The notes beneath the pieces were generated by a model. The model was not told where the DNA came from and made no database searches. It saw only the letters and a program-made list of their open reading frames with translations. Shown here one piece after another: positions 8,071-16,487 of a stretch of DNA of 64,000 bases. Position 1 is the first letter of the stretch. Each line of letters starts with the position of its first letter. Both the position numbers and the translations under genes were made by a program. The stretch lies in NCBI GenBank assembly GCA_021851325.1, contig JAJZDZ010000004.1, positions 119,391 to 183,390 of the forward strand. Direction: 5' to 3'. The DNA is from Pseudomonadota bacterium. GTDB lineage: Bacteria > Pseudomonadota > Alphaproteobacteria > Micropepsales > Micropepsaceae.

Positions 8071-8898
8071 CTAAAGCGCCCTGACCTCCAGGTCCGCCGG
8101 CACCAGACCTTTCAGCAGGCTGCGGGCCGTGATCAGGGGCATTTCATCGGTCCGGTCCCTAAGGCTCTGGCACAAAAGCGCATAGACCGGGCCCACCGAG
8201 CCAATCAGCGCTGCCGCAAGCTCCGCCCCCTCCAGCCGCTGCGCCAGAAACAGCGCCGCCAGCAGGTCGCCGGAGCCATGAGGAACCCCCTCAAGAAACG
8301 GGGTCGTGACACAGACGGCCTCATTCGGCGTCACGGCCAAGGTCCCGATTCGCGCCCCATCCGGTACCGAGGTGGCCAGAACCAGAGGGCGGGCAAGCCT
8401 CCGGGCGGCGGCGTGCGCCTCTTCTGGGTTACGTACCGGCACGGAGGCAAGACTTGCCAGCTCAAAGGCATTGGGGGTGATGATGTCAGCCAGGGGAAGC
8501 AACTGCGACGCCATCGCCTCGGCAACGCCACGTTTGGCATAGGCCCGACCGTTATCGCCAAACACCGGGTCGAAGCAGAAAAGAGCGTGGGGATTGGCCT
8601 TGCGTACGGCGCGCACCGCGGTGGCCACCACCCCTGCCTGCTCGGCCGAACCGAGATAGCCGGAGAGTACCGCGTCACAGTGCGCAAGCCAGCCCGAGCG
8701 GGTGAGGCCATCCAGCAGCCGTGCCATCAGGTCCGCGCTGACGGGCTCGCCGGTAACGGTCGCCCGCCCGGCATGGCCCGACAGGATCACGCTCGGGATG
8801 GCCCACACTTCATGGCCGAGATATTGCAGCGCGGGACGGGCCGCGCCCTGGCCAACGTGGCCGTACACAACTTCGGACTGTATCGAGAGAATGTTCAT
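8071..8898 (-). CDS. pdxY: Pyridoxal kinase
   Basis: Phosphorylates pyridoxal (and related vitamers) with ATP in the PLP salvage pathway. The 275-residue protein opens with ILSIQSEVVYGHVGQGAARP, the standard PdxY/PdxK N-terminus. It has DPVFGDNG and TPNAFELASL in the middle, and VPHGSGDLLAALFLA as the C-terminal ribokinase-type anion-hole and catalytic Asp region. It lies upstream of petA on the same strand with a 95-base gap, and is divergent from the malyl-CoA lyase-family gene. Confidence 0.92.
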   Translation of the reverse strand: MNILSIQSEVVYGHVGQGAARPALQYLGHEVWAIPSVILSGHAGRATVTGEPVSADLMARLLDGLTRSGWLAHCDAVLSGYLGSAEQAGVVATAVRAVRKANPHALFCFDPVFGDNGRAYAKRGVAEAMASQLLPLADIITPNAFELASLASVPVRNPEEAHAAARRLARPLVLATSVPDGARIGTLAVTPNEAVCVTTPFLEGVPHGSGDLLAALFLAQRLEGAELAAALIGSVGPVYALLCQSLRDRTDEMPLITARSLLKGLVPADLEVRAL

Positions 8899-8974
8899 GC
8901 AACGATGCTAGCGCCAAACTTGGCGAAGCGGGAGCCATGCGCTAGGTGTCGCATATGCTGTCCCGGAGCCTCTC

Positions 8975-9841
8975 ATGCTCAAACCGATCACCCCACGCCG
9001 TTCTGTTCTCTATATGCCCGGCTCCAACCTGCGGGCGATGCAGAAGGCGCAAACGCTGCCCTGCGATGCAGTGATCCTGGATCTTGAAGACGCGGTTGCG
9101 CCCGACCAAAAGGAGCTGGCCCGTGTCCAGGTCGCAGACATTGTCCGGCAGAAGGGCTTCGGCAGGCGCGAGGTGATTATCCGAATCAATGCGCTTTCAA
9201 CCCCCTGGGGCGTTGCTGACCTTGCGGCGGCCAGAGCGGCGGCGCCGGACGCCATATTGGTTCCAAAGATCAGTGCTGCCGCCGAACTCGCTGAATTGGA
9301 GGATCACCTTGGGGACAGCAATTGCCGCCTGTGGGCCATGATTGAGACCCCGCAGGCCATTCTTCGGATTGAATCGCTTGCCGCCGCAGGCGGCCGCCTG
9401 AGCTGTTTTGTGCTGGGGACCAACGATCTCGTCAAAGAACTGCACGGCCGGCATACCGACGACCGCGCCGGCATCGCCGCAGCGCTCACCCTCACGATCG
9501 CAGCGGCGCGCTCCTATCACCTGGCTATCCTCGACGGGGTTTACAACGACATCAATAACCTCGCAGGCTTCGAAGCCGCCTGCCGTCAGGGACTGGCGTT
9601 TGGCTTCGATGGCAAGACCCTGATCCACCCCAGCCAGATTGATCCGTGTAACCAGATATTCGCCCCGGACGCAGGCGAGGTCGCAGCCGCGCGCAAGATT
9701 ATCGCGGCCTTCGACGCGCCGGAAAACCACGGTAAAGGGGCGATCGCGCTGGACGGTCGCATGGTCGAACGTCTGCATGCCGACATTGCGCGCCAAACCG
9801 TGGCGCTCGCCGACGCCATCGCTGCACGCCAAGGGGGATAA
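8975..9841 (+). CDS. mcl2: CoA-ester lyase/thioesterase of the HpcH/citrate lyase beta family, probable (3S)-malyl-CoA thioesterase
   Basis: Member of the malyl-CoA lyase/citrate lyase beta-subunit TIM-barrel family: RSVLYMPGSNLRAMQKA at the start, the metal-binding region AVILDLEDAVAP, VRINAL-type segment (VIIRINALSTPWG) and a late FGFDGKTLIHPSQI. At 288 residues it matches the shorter Mcl2-type (3S)-malyl-CoA thioesterase better than the roughly 320-residue malyl-CoA lyase. It is followed one base after its stop by a mesaconyl-CoA hydratase-type gene, supporting a role in the ethylmalonyl-CoA pathway. A GGAG site lies 7 bases before the ATG. The symbol is an inference from size and neighbour; a citrate lyase-like role for another acyl-CoA is possible. 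Confidence 0.75.
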   Translation: MLKPITPRRSVLYMPGSNLRAMQKAQTLPCDAVILDLEDAVAPDQKELARVQVADIVRQKGFGRREVIIRINALSTPWGVADLAAARAAAPDAILVPKISAAAELAELEDHLGDSNCRLWAMIETPQAILRIESLAAAGGRLSCFVLGTNDLVKELHGRHTDDRAGIAAALTLTIAAARSYHLAILDGVYNDINNLAGFEAACRQGLAFGFDGKTLIHPSQIDPCNQIFAPDAGEVAAARKIIAAFDAPENHGKGAIALDGRMVERLHADIARQTVALADAIAARQGG

Positions 9842-9842
9842 C

Positions 9843-10898
9843 ATGCAAATGGATCGTGGCCGCTACTTCGAGGATTTTTCCATCGGGGAAAACATTACCC
9901 ATGCAACGCCACGTACACTCACTCTGGGTGATGCGTCGCTTTACATGGCTCTTTATGGCTCCCGCTTTGCCCTTCAGGCTGACAGTTGCGCCCGCGACCT
10001 CGGTTACAGCCAGGCTCCCCTCGATGACCTGCTCGTGTTCCACACGATCTTTGGCAAGTCGGTTCCAGACATCTCCCGCAACGCCGTTGCCAACCTCGGC
10101 TATGCCGAGGGCCGATTTCTCAAACCCGTATTTGCAGGTACCACCTTGCGGGCACATTCGAGCGTCCTCGGACTGAAGGAAAATTCCAACGGCAAGACTG
10201 GCATCGTCTGGGTCAGAACCACCGGCATCGACGACCAAGGCGATGACGTGCTGAGCTATGTGCGCTGGGTCATGGTCAACAAGCGCGACCCAGACAAGCC
10301 ATGCGTCCGCGACGCGATCACCCCGAAGTTGCAACCTGCGGTTTCGGCCGAGGCGTTACGGGCCCCCGAGGACATCGATTTTTCGAGATTTCAGCCACGC
10401 GATTCCGGGTCCGAACTCTGCTGGGACGATTACAATCCGGGCGACAAGATCGATCACGTCGACGGTATGACCGTGGAAGAAGCCGAGCACATGATCGCCA
10501 CCCGCCTCTATCAGAACACGGCGCGGGTACATTTTGACCAGTATGCACAGGGCCAGGGTCATGTCGGGCGGCGTCTGGCCTATGGCGGTCACACGATCAG
10601 CATCGGTCGGGCGATGTCTTTTAATGGACTGGCCAATGCCTTCTGTCTTCTGGCCATCAACAGCGGGCAGCACGTTGCCGGGGTATTTGCGGGTGACACC
10701 ATCTATTGCTGGAGCCAGGTCCTCGACAAGGCTCCACTTGCCGGGCGCCGCGATTGCGCCGCACTGCGCTTGCGCCTCGTCGCTACCAAGAACGTGCCAT
10801 GCCGCACCTTCCCGTACCAGCGCGCAGACGGCACTTACGCGCCCGAAGTGGTGCTTGACTTTGACTACTGGGCGCTGATGCCGCGGCGAGCGGGATGA
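9843..10898 (+). CDS. mch: MaoC-family hydratase, probable mesaconyl-CoA hydratase
   Basis: Expected to hydrate mesaconyl-(C1)-CoA to beta-methylmalyl-CoA reversibly. The 351-residue protein contains two hot-dog units. The first begins RGRYFEDFSIGENITHATPR and includes SLYMALYGSRFALQ; the second has DQYAQGQGHVGRRLAYGGHT with the conserved histidine/glycine pattern. Length agrees with characterised mesaconyl-CoA hydratases (about 345). The ATG lies one base after the upstream stop, and the stop overlaps the next gene (ATGA). Pairing with an Mcl-type protein makes the ethylmalonyl-CoA pathway the best interpretation; the diagnostic crotonyl-CoA carboxylase gene is not in view. Confidence 0.83.
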   Translation: MQMDRGRYFEDFSIGENITHATPRTLTLGDASLYMALYGSRFALQADSCARDLGYSQAPLDDLLVFHTIFGKSVPDISRNAVANLGYAEGRFLKPVFAGTTLRAHSSVLGLKENSNGKTGIVWVRTTGIDDQGDDVLSYVRWVMVNKRDPDKPCVRDAITPKLQPAVSAEALRAPEDIDFSRFQPRDSGSELCWDDYNPGDKIDHVDGMTVEEAEHMIATRLYQNTARVHFDQYAQGQGHVGRRLAYGGHTISIGRAMSFNGLANAFCLLAINSGQHVAGVFAGDTIYCWSQVLDKAPLAGRRDCAALRLRLVATKNVPCRTFPYQRADGTYAPEVVLDFDYWALMPRRAG

Positions 10899-11986
10899 CA
10901 GATCTGATCGAGACCTACCGCGCCCGTGTCCTTAAGGGCGAGCTTGCGCGTGACCCGCTGCAGGAACGGGCCGCCGAGCGTCTGGGCAATCTTGCCCGCC
11001 AGCTGGTGCGCTATCGGCCAGGGCGGCGCAGTTTCTTCACCCGCGCCGTACCACCACGCGGTCTTTATATCTGGGGCGACGTTGGGCGTGGCAAATCCAT
11101 GCTCATGGACCTGTTCTTCGCTGTTGTCACACTCCCCAAGAAGCGGCGGATCCACTTCAACGCGTTTATGGGCGAAGCACATGAATTGATCCATGCCGAG
11201 CGGCAAAAGGAAGGTACCAGGGATCCTATCCCACCTGTAGCCAGCCTGCTTGCCGCCCGGTCGACCCTTCTGTGCTTCGACGAGTTCCAGGTCACCGATG
11301 TCGCGGACGCCATGATCCTGGGTCGGCTGTTTGAACAGCTGTTCGCGCTTGGTGTTGTCGTAGTGGCGACCTCCAATACGCCACCGCCAAGGCTTTATGA
11401 GGGGGGGCTAAACCGTCAGCTTTTTCAGCCGTTCATTGCACTGATCGAGCAGACACTCGACGTTGTTGAACTGAACGGCAAGGAAGATTATCGCCGCCGC
11501 CAATCCGGTGATGATGATCTCTATATCTATCCGCTCGGCTCTCTGGCGACACGCAAAATGGATCTGGCATGGCAGCGCCTGACCGGTGGAGCACCGGGCA
11601 ATCCGGCGCAGCTTTCGGTGCTGGGACGCACGCTGCCCATACCAGCTGCCTGGAACGGCGTAGCCAGGTTTAGCTTTGATGATTTGTGTAATGCACCGCT
11701 GGCCGCCAATGACTATTTGGCGATTGCCCGCTCCTTCCACACCGTTTTGCTCGATGACATTCCCGTCATGGGGCCAGCGATGCGCAACCAGGCCCGGCGC
11801 TTCGTCCTTCTCATCGACACGCTTTACGATGAAAGGGTGCGCTTCATCTGTTCGGCAGCGGCACCTGCGGACAGCCTTTATCTGGAAGGTGACGGTGCGG
11901 AGGCGTTTCACCGAACCGCCTCCAGATTGATCGAGATGCAAAGCGATGCTTACAATCCCCGCCCTTTTGCCGAAAGTGTTGGCTAG
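10895..11986 (+). CDS. zapE: AFG1-like ATPase ZapE
   Basis: P-loop ATPase of the AFG1/ZapE family, associated with Z-ring control in bacteria and with protein quality control in mitochondria. It has 363 residues. Walker A is GDVGRGKS (61-68). Walker B is LLCFDEFQVTD (about 122-132). The family motifs HFNAFMGEAHE and VATSNTPPPRLYEGGLNRQLF are present. The start overlaps the hydratase stop (ATGA). In many alphaproteobacteria zapE precedes malate dehydrogenase, but here it is followed by a small membrane protein. Confidence 0.92.
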   Translation: MTDLIETYRARVLKGELARDPLQERAAERLGNLARQLVRYRPGRRSFFTRAVPPRGLYIWGDVGRGKSMLMDLFFAVVTLPKKRRIHFNAFMGEAHELIHAERQKEGTRDPIPPVASLLAARSTLLCFDEFQVTDVADAMILGRLFEQLFALGVVVVATSNTPPPRLYEGGLNRQLFQPFIALIEQTLDVVELNGKEDYRRRQSGDDDLYIYPLGSLATRKMDLAWQRLTGGAPGNPAQLSVLGRTLPIPAAWNGVARFSFDDLCNAPLAANDYLAIARSFHTVLLDDIPVMGPAMRNQARRFVLLIDTLYDERVRFICSAAAPADSLYLEGDGAEAFHRTASRLIEMQSDAYNPRPFAESVG

Positions 11987-11998
11987 GAGAATACGGCC

Positions 11999-12394
11999 TT
12001 GATCGGGGACCTGGTCACGACTTTCTGCATCATCGTAGCAGCCATTGTGCTCTATCGCTTCCGTGCTCCGATCATCGACAGGCTCAGGCGTTTCGATCAC
12101 GAAAATCGTTTGCGTATTGCGCAGCAGGAACGCGAAGGCGATGATCCAGTGGCCCATTTCCGTCATGCCCTGGCGATCGCGGAGGATCAGGTCGAAGCCG
12201 TTACCGAGATCCGGGTTCACGACGAGCGTCTGGGGACGGCCGTGACACGCTTTCTCTTCCTCGGCGAACAGTTCGCTTTACGCTCTGAAGCTGAGCGCGC
12301 TCGCAGCGAGAAGATCCGCGCGATTACCATGCAGTATTATCGTGACCTGCCGCGGGCGCTCTACGCGCGCGATGACGGAAAACTTAGCAACTAA
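11999..12394 (+). CDS. Small membrane-anchored protein of unknown function
   Basis: A 131-residue protein with one N-terminal membrane segment (VTTFCIIVAAIVLYRF, about 6-21). It is followed by a charged, probably helical cytoplasmic part ending in an Arg/Glu-rich helix. No known family is recognised. The start is TTG, supported by AGGAGA 8 bases upstream, and lies 13 bases after the zapE stop, so it is probably in the same transcript. It is convergent with the UbiH-family gene. Confidence 0.65.
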   Translation: MIGDLVTTFCIIVAAIVLYRFRAPIIDRLRRFDHENRLRIAQQEREGDDPVAHFRHALAIAEDQVEAVTEIRVHDERLGTAVTRFLFLGEQFALRSEAERARSEKIRAITMQYYRDLPRALYARDDGKLSN

Positions 12395-12415
12395 CGCGGG
12401 ACGCGCACCACCGCC

Positions 12416-13645
12416 TCAGGCGGCTTCACCGCGAAGCAGCCGCGGGAGTTTTCCTACCGCACCACCCGCATTGCGCATCAGGAATCGGCGCAACGGCCCG
12501 ATTTGATCAACCAGGCCCATACCGAGATCGCGGGTCACACGCAAAGGCGCAATATCGTTCGAGAAGATGCGATTGAAGGCATCCATCGAAAAGCCCATGA
12601 GTGTGGAATCAAAGCGACGCCAACGTTCATAGCGACGCAACGTGTCGATGCGGCCAAAATCGAGGCCGAGCCGCGCCGCATCAAGCAGGCACTCCGCCAG
12701 TGCGGCAACATCCTTCAGTCCGAGATTAAAGCCCTGTCCCGCAATGGGGTGGATACCGTGCGCGGCATCGCCAATCAGGGCGAAGCGCGGCTTCACATAG
12801 GCGCGCGCCAGATGGAATTTGAGCGGATAGGACCAGCGCGGCCCGATCACCGAGGTGGTACCAAGATGGTCGCCAAAGCGACGGGCTATTTCCGTATCGA
12901 ATTCCTCAGCCGAAAGGTTCATGTAAAGCGGCGCCAGATCATCCCGTTCTGTCCAAACCAGTGAGCTGCGGTTTCCGGTCAGAGGCAGAATGGCAAAAGG
13001 TCCAGACGGCAAAAAGTGTTCGTAAGCGGTGCCGTTATGCGGACGCTCATGGGCCACGGTCGCAACGATACCCCATTGGGGATAGGACCAGCCAATGACG
13101 CCGATCCCGAACTCCTCACGCAATCGCGAGCCCCGTCCATCGGCGGCGACCAGAAGCCGGGTGCGCAGGGAACTGCCATCCGACAGCACAACGTCGACAT
13201 GCTCGGCCGCTGGCAGGGCCCGCTCCACCGAAAGGGGTGACAGCAGTTCAAGTCCCGCCGTTGCGTCCGCGGCCGCAAACAGGGCCGCGCGCAGGTGGCG
13301 GTTCTCGGCGATATATCCCATTGGCTCACCGATCTCGTCGGCATCGAAGTGCAGGGATAAGGGTGAAGGCGGTCGCCCGGCCGGCGCGTCCGTCACCAGG
13401 ATGTCAAGGATCGGCTGGGCTTCATCTTGCAGATGGGGCCAGACCCTAAGCGCCCGCAGCATGCGGACCGAGGCGTAGGACAGAGCAGTCACCCGGCCAT
13501 CGAAACCGGCATCCAGACTGACAGTGCGCGCCACCGGCTCGACCACGGCAACCTTCAGGCCACCCTGTGCGAGCGCCACGCCGAGGCACAGGCCAGCCAT
13601 CCCTCCGCCGCCAATCAGCACGTCATGTTGGTAAAGCTTTTCCAT
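12416..13645 (-). CDS. UbiH/UbiF/COQ6-family FAD-dependent hydroxylase
   Basis: Flavoprotein monooxygenase of the ubiquinone-biosynthesis hydroxylase family, expected to add a ring hydroxyl during ubiquinone synthesis at the inner membrane. The dinucleotide motif is IGGGGMAGLCLGVALA (11-26). The internal motif DGRGSRLRE (DG) and the FAD-ribityl motif ALIGDAAHGIHPIAGQG are present. The 409-residue length is typical. Sequence alone does not tell which ring position (C1, C5 or C6) is hydroxylated; alphaproteobacteria often use one broad enzyme (UbiL/UbiM) instead. Confidence 0.87.
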   Translation of the reverse strand: MEKLYQHDVLIGGGGMAGLCLGVALAQGGLKVAVVEPVARTVSLDAGFDGRVTALSYASVRMLRALRVWPHLQDEAQPILDILVTDAPAGRPPSPLSLHFDADEIGEPMGYIAENRHLRAALFAAADATAGLELLSPLSVERALPAAEHVDVVLSDGSSLRTRLLVAADGRGSRLREEFGIGVIGWSYPQWGIVATVAHERPHNGTAYEHFLPSGPFAILPLTGNRSSLVWTERDDLAPLYMNLSAEEFDTEIARRFGDHLGTTSVIGPRWSYPLKFHLARAYVKPRFALIGDAAHGIHPIAGQGFNLGLKDVAALAECLLDAARLGLDFGRIDTLRRYERWRRFDSTLMGFSMDAFNRIFSNDIAPLRVTRDLGMGLVDQIGPLRRFLMRNAGGAVGKLPRLLRGEAA

Positions 13646-13714
13646 GCCCGCACCTTACCCACTCGGTCGTGGAAGACCAGTGGCGATATCGCCCAAGTCC
13701 TGCGCAATTTTTTC

Positions 13715-13739
13715 CCAATGCCCAGATTTTGGGCATTGG
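13715..13739. promoter_or_regulatory. Perfect 10-bp inverted repeat in the ubiH-glnK divergent region
   Basis: CCAATGCCCA and TGGGCATTGG, separated by five bases, form a perfect hairpin or palindromic operator. It lies 70 bases upstream of the hydroxylase start and 133 bases upstream of glnK. No T-run follows it on either strand, so it is not an ordinary terminator. Its right arm contains the GG of a possible -24/-12 promoter. Confidence 0.55.
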
Positions 13740-13752
13740 CTGCGGGACTGCG
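13737..13752 (+). promoter_or_regulatory. Possible sigma-54 (-24/-12) promoter for glnK-amtB
   Basis: The GG at 13738-13739 and GC at 13750-13751 are separated by exactly 10 bases (TGGCTGC-GGGA-CTGCG), as in the -24/-12 consensus TGGCACG-N4-TTGCW. Four of the less conserved positions differ. The location upstream of glnK, a classic NtrC/sigma-54 target, raises its plausibility. No clear NtrC site was found by eye. Confidence 0.35.
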
Positions 13753-13872
13753 GGCAACAAACAGTCATATTCCGGCGCATGCACGGCATTTTCCAGCCTC
13801 AGCGCCTTCCCGAACACCTTGGCGCCCGGTTATGCCCGCTCACAATGATGTCTGGCCAAAAGGGAACCAGGC

Positions 13873-14211
13873 ATGAAGCTCATCACGGCAATCATCAAAC
13901 CCCACAAGCTTGATGCGGTACGCGAGACGCTCACGGCTCTCGGCATCGAAGGCATGACCGTGACGGAGGTCAAGGGCTTTGGGCGGCAAAAGGGCCAACG
14001 CGAAATTTATCGTGGCGCGGAATACGCCGTGAGCCTCCTGCCCAAGGTCAAGATCGAAGTGGCTGTAGCGGCAGACCGCGCGCCAAGCGTCGTCGAGGCA
14101 ATGACCGTGGCGGCGCGCACCGGACAGATTGGCGATGGCAAGATCTTTGTCTCAGCCATCGAGCATGCTGTGCGTATCCGCACCGGCGAGACCGATCGCG
14201 ACGCACTCTAG
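13873..14211 (+). CDS. glnK: PII nitrogen-regulatory protein GlnK/GlnB
   Basis: Trimeric signal protein sensing 2-oxoglutarate, ATP/ADP and, through uridylylation, glutamine. It has 112 residues. The start MKLITAIIKPHKLDAVRETL is canonical. The T-loop GRQKGQREIYRGAEYAV carries Tyr51, the uridylylation site. The B-loop region TVAARTGQIGDGKIFV and the C-terminal RIRTGETDRDAL are intact. It lies 44 bases upstream of an ammonium transporter gene, so GlnK is expected to plug AmtB under ammonium excess. AAGGGA precedes the ATG. Confidence 0.95.
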   Translation: MKLITAIIKPHKLDAVRETLTALGIEGMTVTEVKGFGRQKGQREIYRGAEYAVSLLPKVKIEVAVAADRAPSVVEAMTVAARTGQIGDGKIFVSAIEHAVRIRTGETDRDAL

Positions 14212-14255
14212 CAACCCCCCATTCATTCCAATCGTGCAATCTTAGCGAGGACATA

Positions 14256-15581
14256 ATGACCACATGGAAGAGAGCCTGCGGGTGGCTGGCGGCAGTGACG
14301 GCGCTGGTTCTGAGCACCGTCACGCCTGCCCTGGCTGCAACTCCAAAATTCGACAGCGGTGACACGGCGTGGATGCTGACGTCGAGTGCTCTGGTACTGA
14401 TGATGACCATACCAGGGCTAGCCCTGTTCTACGGCGGCATGGTGCGCAAGAAGAATGTACTGGCCACATTGGCACAAAGCTTTGGCGCGACCTGCATCAT
14501 CACGGTTCTTTGGATGGTGATCGGCTATTCGCTCGCCTTCACCCCCAATGCCCATGCCGGTTTCAATCAGCTCATCGGCGGTGTCAATCAGCTGCTCCTC
14601 GGCAATATGACCTTGAATGCCGTAAGTCCGCTGGCGCCAACGATCCCGGAATCGGTTTACATGTTCTTCCAGATGACATTTGCGATCATCACTCCGGCGC
14701 TCATCGCCGGTGCCCTCGCGGATCGCATGAAGTTTTCGGCCTTCATGTGGTTCATGTCGCTCTGGCTCATACTTGTCTACTGCCCGATCGCCCATTGGGT
14801 TTGGGGTGGCGGCTGGTTGGGCAGCATGGGAGCGCTCGATTATGCCGGTGGCACGGTGGTTCATCTGAATGCCGGAACCGCAGCACTCGTGACCTGTCTG
14901 GTACTGGGCCGTCGCGTTGGCTACGGCACGGAAAACATGGCCCCACACAATCTTGTACTGAGCGTGATCGGCGCCTCGTTGCTGTGGGTTGGCTGGTTCG
15001 GCTTTAATGCAGGCTCCGCGGTGGCGGCAAGCGCCAACGCCGGGATGGCAGCAGCGGCAACACAGATCGCCACCGCCGCTGCAGCCCTGGCCTGGACTGC
15101 CTGTGAATGGATTGTCCTCAAGAAGCCTTCCGTCCTGGGCATGATCTCCGGTGCCGTGGCGGGCCTTGTTGCCATCACTCCAGCGTCAGGCTTTGTCGAT
15201 GCACAGGGGGCCCTGATCATTGGCGCCCTGGCCGGACTGGTCTGTTACCTCTCTGCCGTCCACATGAAGAAATGGCTTGGCTATGACGACGCGCTCGATG
15301 CCTGGGGTGTGCACGGTGTCGGCGGTGCCCTGGGTGCGATCCTGACCGGAGCCCTGGCCAAACACGCCATCAATCCGAGCGGCAGCGGCTGGCTCTTTGA
15401 CGGCAACGCGCACCAGATGCTGGTCCAGCTTTACGACGTTGGGGCAACCTTCATCTATTGCGCGATCGTGACCTTCATCATCCTCAAGCTGATCGACATC
15501 ACCATCGGACTGCGCGTCAGCCGGGAAGTCGAAATCGAGGGTCTCGACATCAATCTCCATGGGGAGATCGTTCACGGCTAG
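14256..15581 (+). CDS. amtB: Ammonium transporter
   Basis: Trimeric Amt-family channel for ammonium. The 441-residue protein has an N-terminal signal peptide (ending ALAATP), then eleven expected membrane spans starting with AWMLTSSALVLMMTIPGLAL. The pore twin-histidine regions are VVHLNAGTAALV and WGVHGVGGALGA, and the signature DYAGGTVVHLNAG is present. The cytoplasmic tail (SREVEIEGLDINLHGE) is typical for a GlnK partner. It is co-transcribed with glnK and followed by a UUCG-loop terminator. Confidence 0.95.
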   Translation: MTTWKRACGWLAAVTALVLSTVTPALAATPKFDSGDTAWMLTSSALVLMMTIPGLALFYGGMVRKKNVLATLAQSFGATCIITVLWMVIGYSLAFTPNAHAGFNQLIGGVNQLLLGNMTLNAVSPLAPTIPESVYMFFQMTFAIITPALIAGALADRMKFSAFMWFMSLWLILVYCPIAHWVWGGGWLGSMGALDYAGGTVVHLNAGTAALVTCLVLGRRVGYGTENMAPHNLVLSVIGASLLWVGWFGFNAGSAVAASANAGMAAAATQIATAAAALAWTACEWIVLKKPSVLGMISGAVAGLVAITPASGFVDAQGALIIGALAGLVCYLSAVHMKKWLGYDDALDAWGVHGVGGALGAILTGALAKHAINPSGSGWLFDGNAHQMLVQLYDVGATFIYCAIVTFIILKLIDITIGLRVSREVEIEGLDINLHGEIVHG

Positions 15582-15604
15582 CAGCCACACCTTGTGCACC
15601 ACTG

Positions 15605-15631
15605 AAGGCGCCCCTTCGGGGGCGCCTTTTT
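15605..15631 (+). terminator. Rho-independent terminator after amtB
   Basis: A perfect 10-bp stem (AAGGCGCCCC / GGGGCGCCTT) closes a TTCG tetraloop and leads into a T-run, 23 bases after the amtB stop codon. It ends the glnK-amtB transcript. Confidence 0.93.
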
Positions 15632-15738
15632 CTTGACCGAGCTTACCGAGATTTCAGCTGAGAGTTAGCGCCATTTCATGCAAGCTCTTGATGAGCCGCT
15701 ATATTCTCATGGCATCGGTTCTGTCGATGGAGGTGCCC

Positions 15739-16359
15739 ATGAGAATTGCCAAAGCCACGCTGCTGGCAACCATTGCCGCCCTAGCCCTGGCAACATCGGC
15801 CGGCATGGCAGCGGTCCGTACCACCGATTCTGCGCCGCCGATGCACACGCTGACGGTCAAAACTCCGGACGGGAGCATCGCGCGGATCTCCTATAGCGGC
15901 AACATTGCCCCAATCGTCCACTTTGTTCCGGCGGCGCAAATGACAGCAGCGCTCGCCCCGGCATGGCCGTTCGCCAATGTCGCCCGTATATCAGCCGCCA
16001 TGAACCGTGAAATGGATGTGCTGATGCAGCAGGCCGACATGCTGACCTCCCCCGTGCTTGCCATGGGTCCCCTCTACAATGCTGCGCTCCTGCATCCCAT
16101 GGGACCTGGCGGGTGGCCCATGATCGAGCGGGCTTCCGCGGCTCCGGGCCTGTGCATGCAATCGGTGGAAGTTTCGCGAATCGGCAATGCCGCGCCGCAT
16201 ATCGTCGAACATATGGCGGGCAACTGCGGCAAAAGCGAAGGTATGTCCTCTGCCACCGCATATTTGCCCCGCAATGGCGAAGGCCATCTCGTTCCGCTTG
16301 GACCCGCGGCAGCCCAGCACGCGCCTCAGGTCCGCGAAGTTCACTATTTGCCGCAGTAA
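15739..16359 (+). CDS. Secreted protein of unknown function
   Basis: No family recognised. Translation from ATG 15739 gives a 206-residue protein with a clear signal peptide (MRIAKATLLATIAALALATS then AGMAA). The chosen ATG has GGAGGT 4 bases upstream; an in-frame ATG at 15688 would place the signal sequence too far inside. The mature part is rich in Met, Ala and Pro and has two cysteines (GLCMQ and GNCGK), which may form one disulfide. It sits between two stem-loops (the amtB terminator and 16380-16414), so it appears to be its own transcription unit. Confidence 0.62.
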   Translation: MRIAKATLLATIAALALATSAGMAAVRTTDSAPPMHTLTVKTPDGSIARISYSGNIAPIVHFVPAAQMTAALAPAWPFANVARISAAMNREMDVLMQQADMLTSPVLAMGPLYNAALLHPMGPGGWPMIERASAAPGLCMQSVEVSRIGNAAPHIVEHMAGNCGKSEGMSSATAYLPRNGEGHLVPLGPAAAQHAPQVREVHYLPQ

Positions 16360-16379
16360 ACCGGCAAAGCAGCCGCCTT

Positions 16380-16414
16380 GCGGTGCGGCAGGTAACCCCC
16401 ACCTGCCGCACCGC
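16380..16414 (+). terminator. Strong stem-loop downstream of the secreted protein gene
   Basis: A perfect 14-bp inverted repeat (GCGGTGCGGCAGGT / ACCTGCCGCACCGC) with a 7-base AACCCCC loop begins 21 bases after the preceding stop. There is no T-run, so it is a terminator-like or RNA-stabilising stem and not a textbook intrinsic terminator. Confidence 0.6.
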
Positions 16415-16487
16415 GGGGCGGCGAAAATGCGATCGGCATTGGACGGGTGAGTCCGGCACGCGGTAATGTGTTCCGCGAACCAGCTCC

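Noticed and set aside
13793..13860. A second -24/-12 promoter candidate nearer to glnK
   Set aside because: The GG and GC elements around TTGGCGCCCGGTTATGC are 11 bases apart, one too many.
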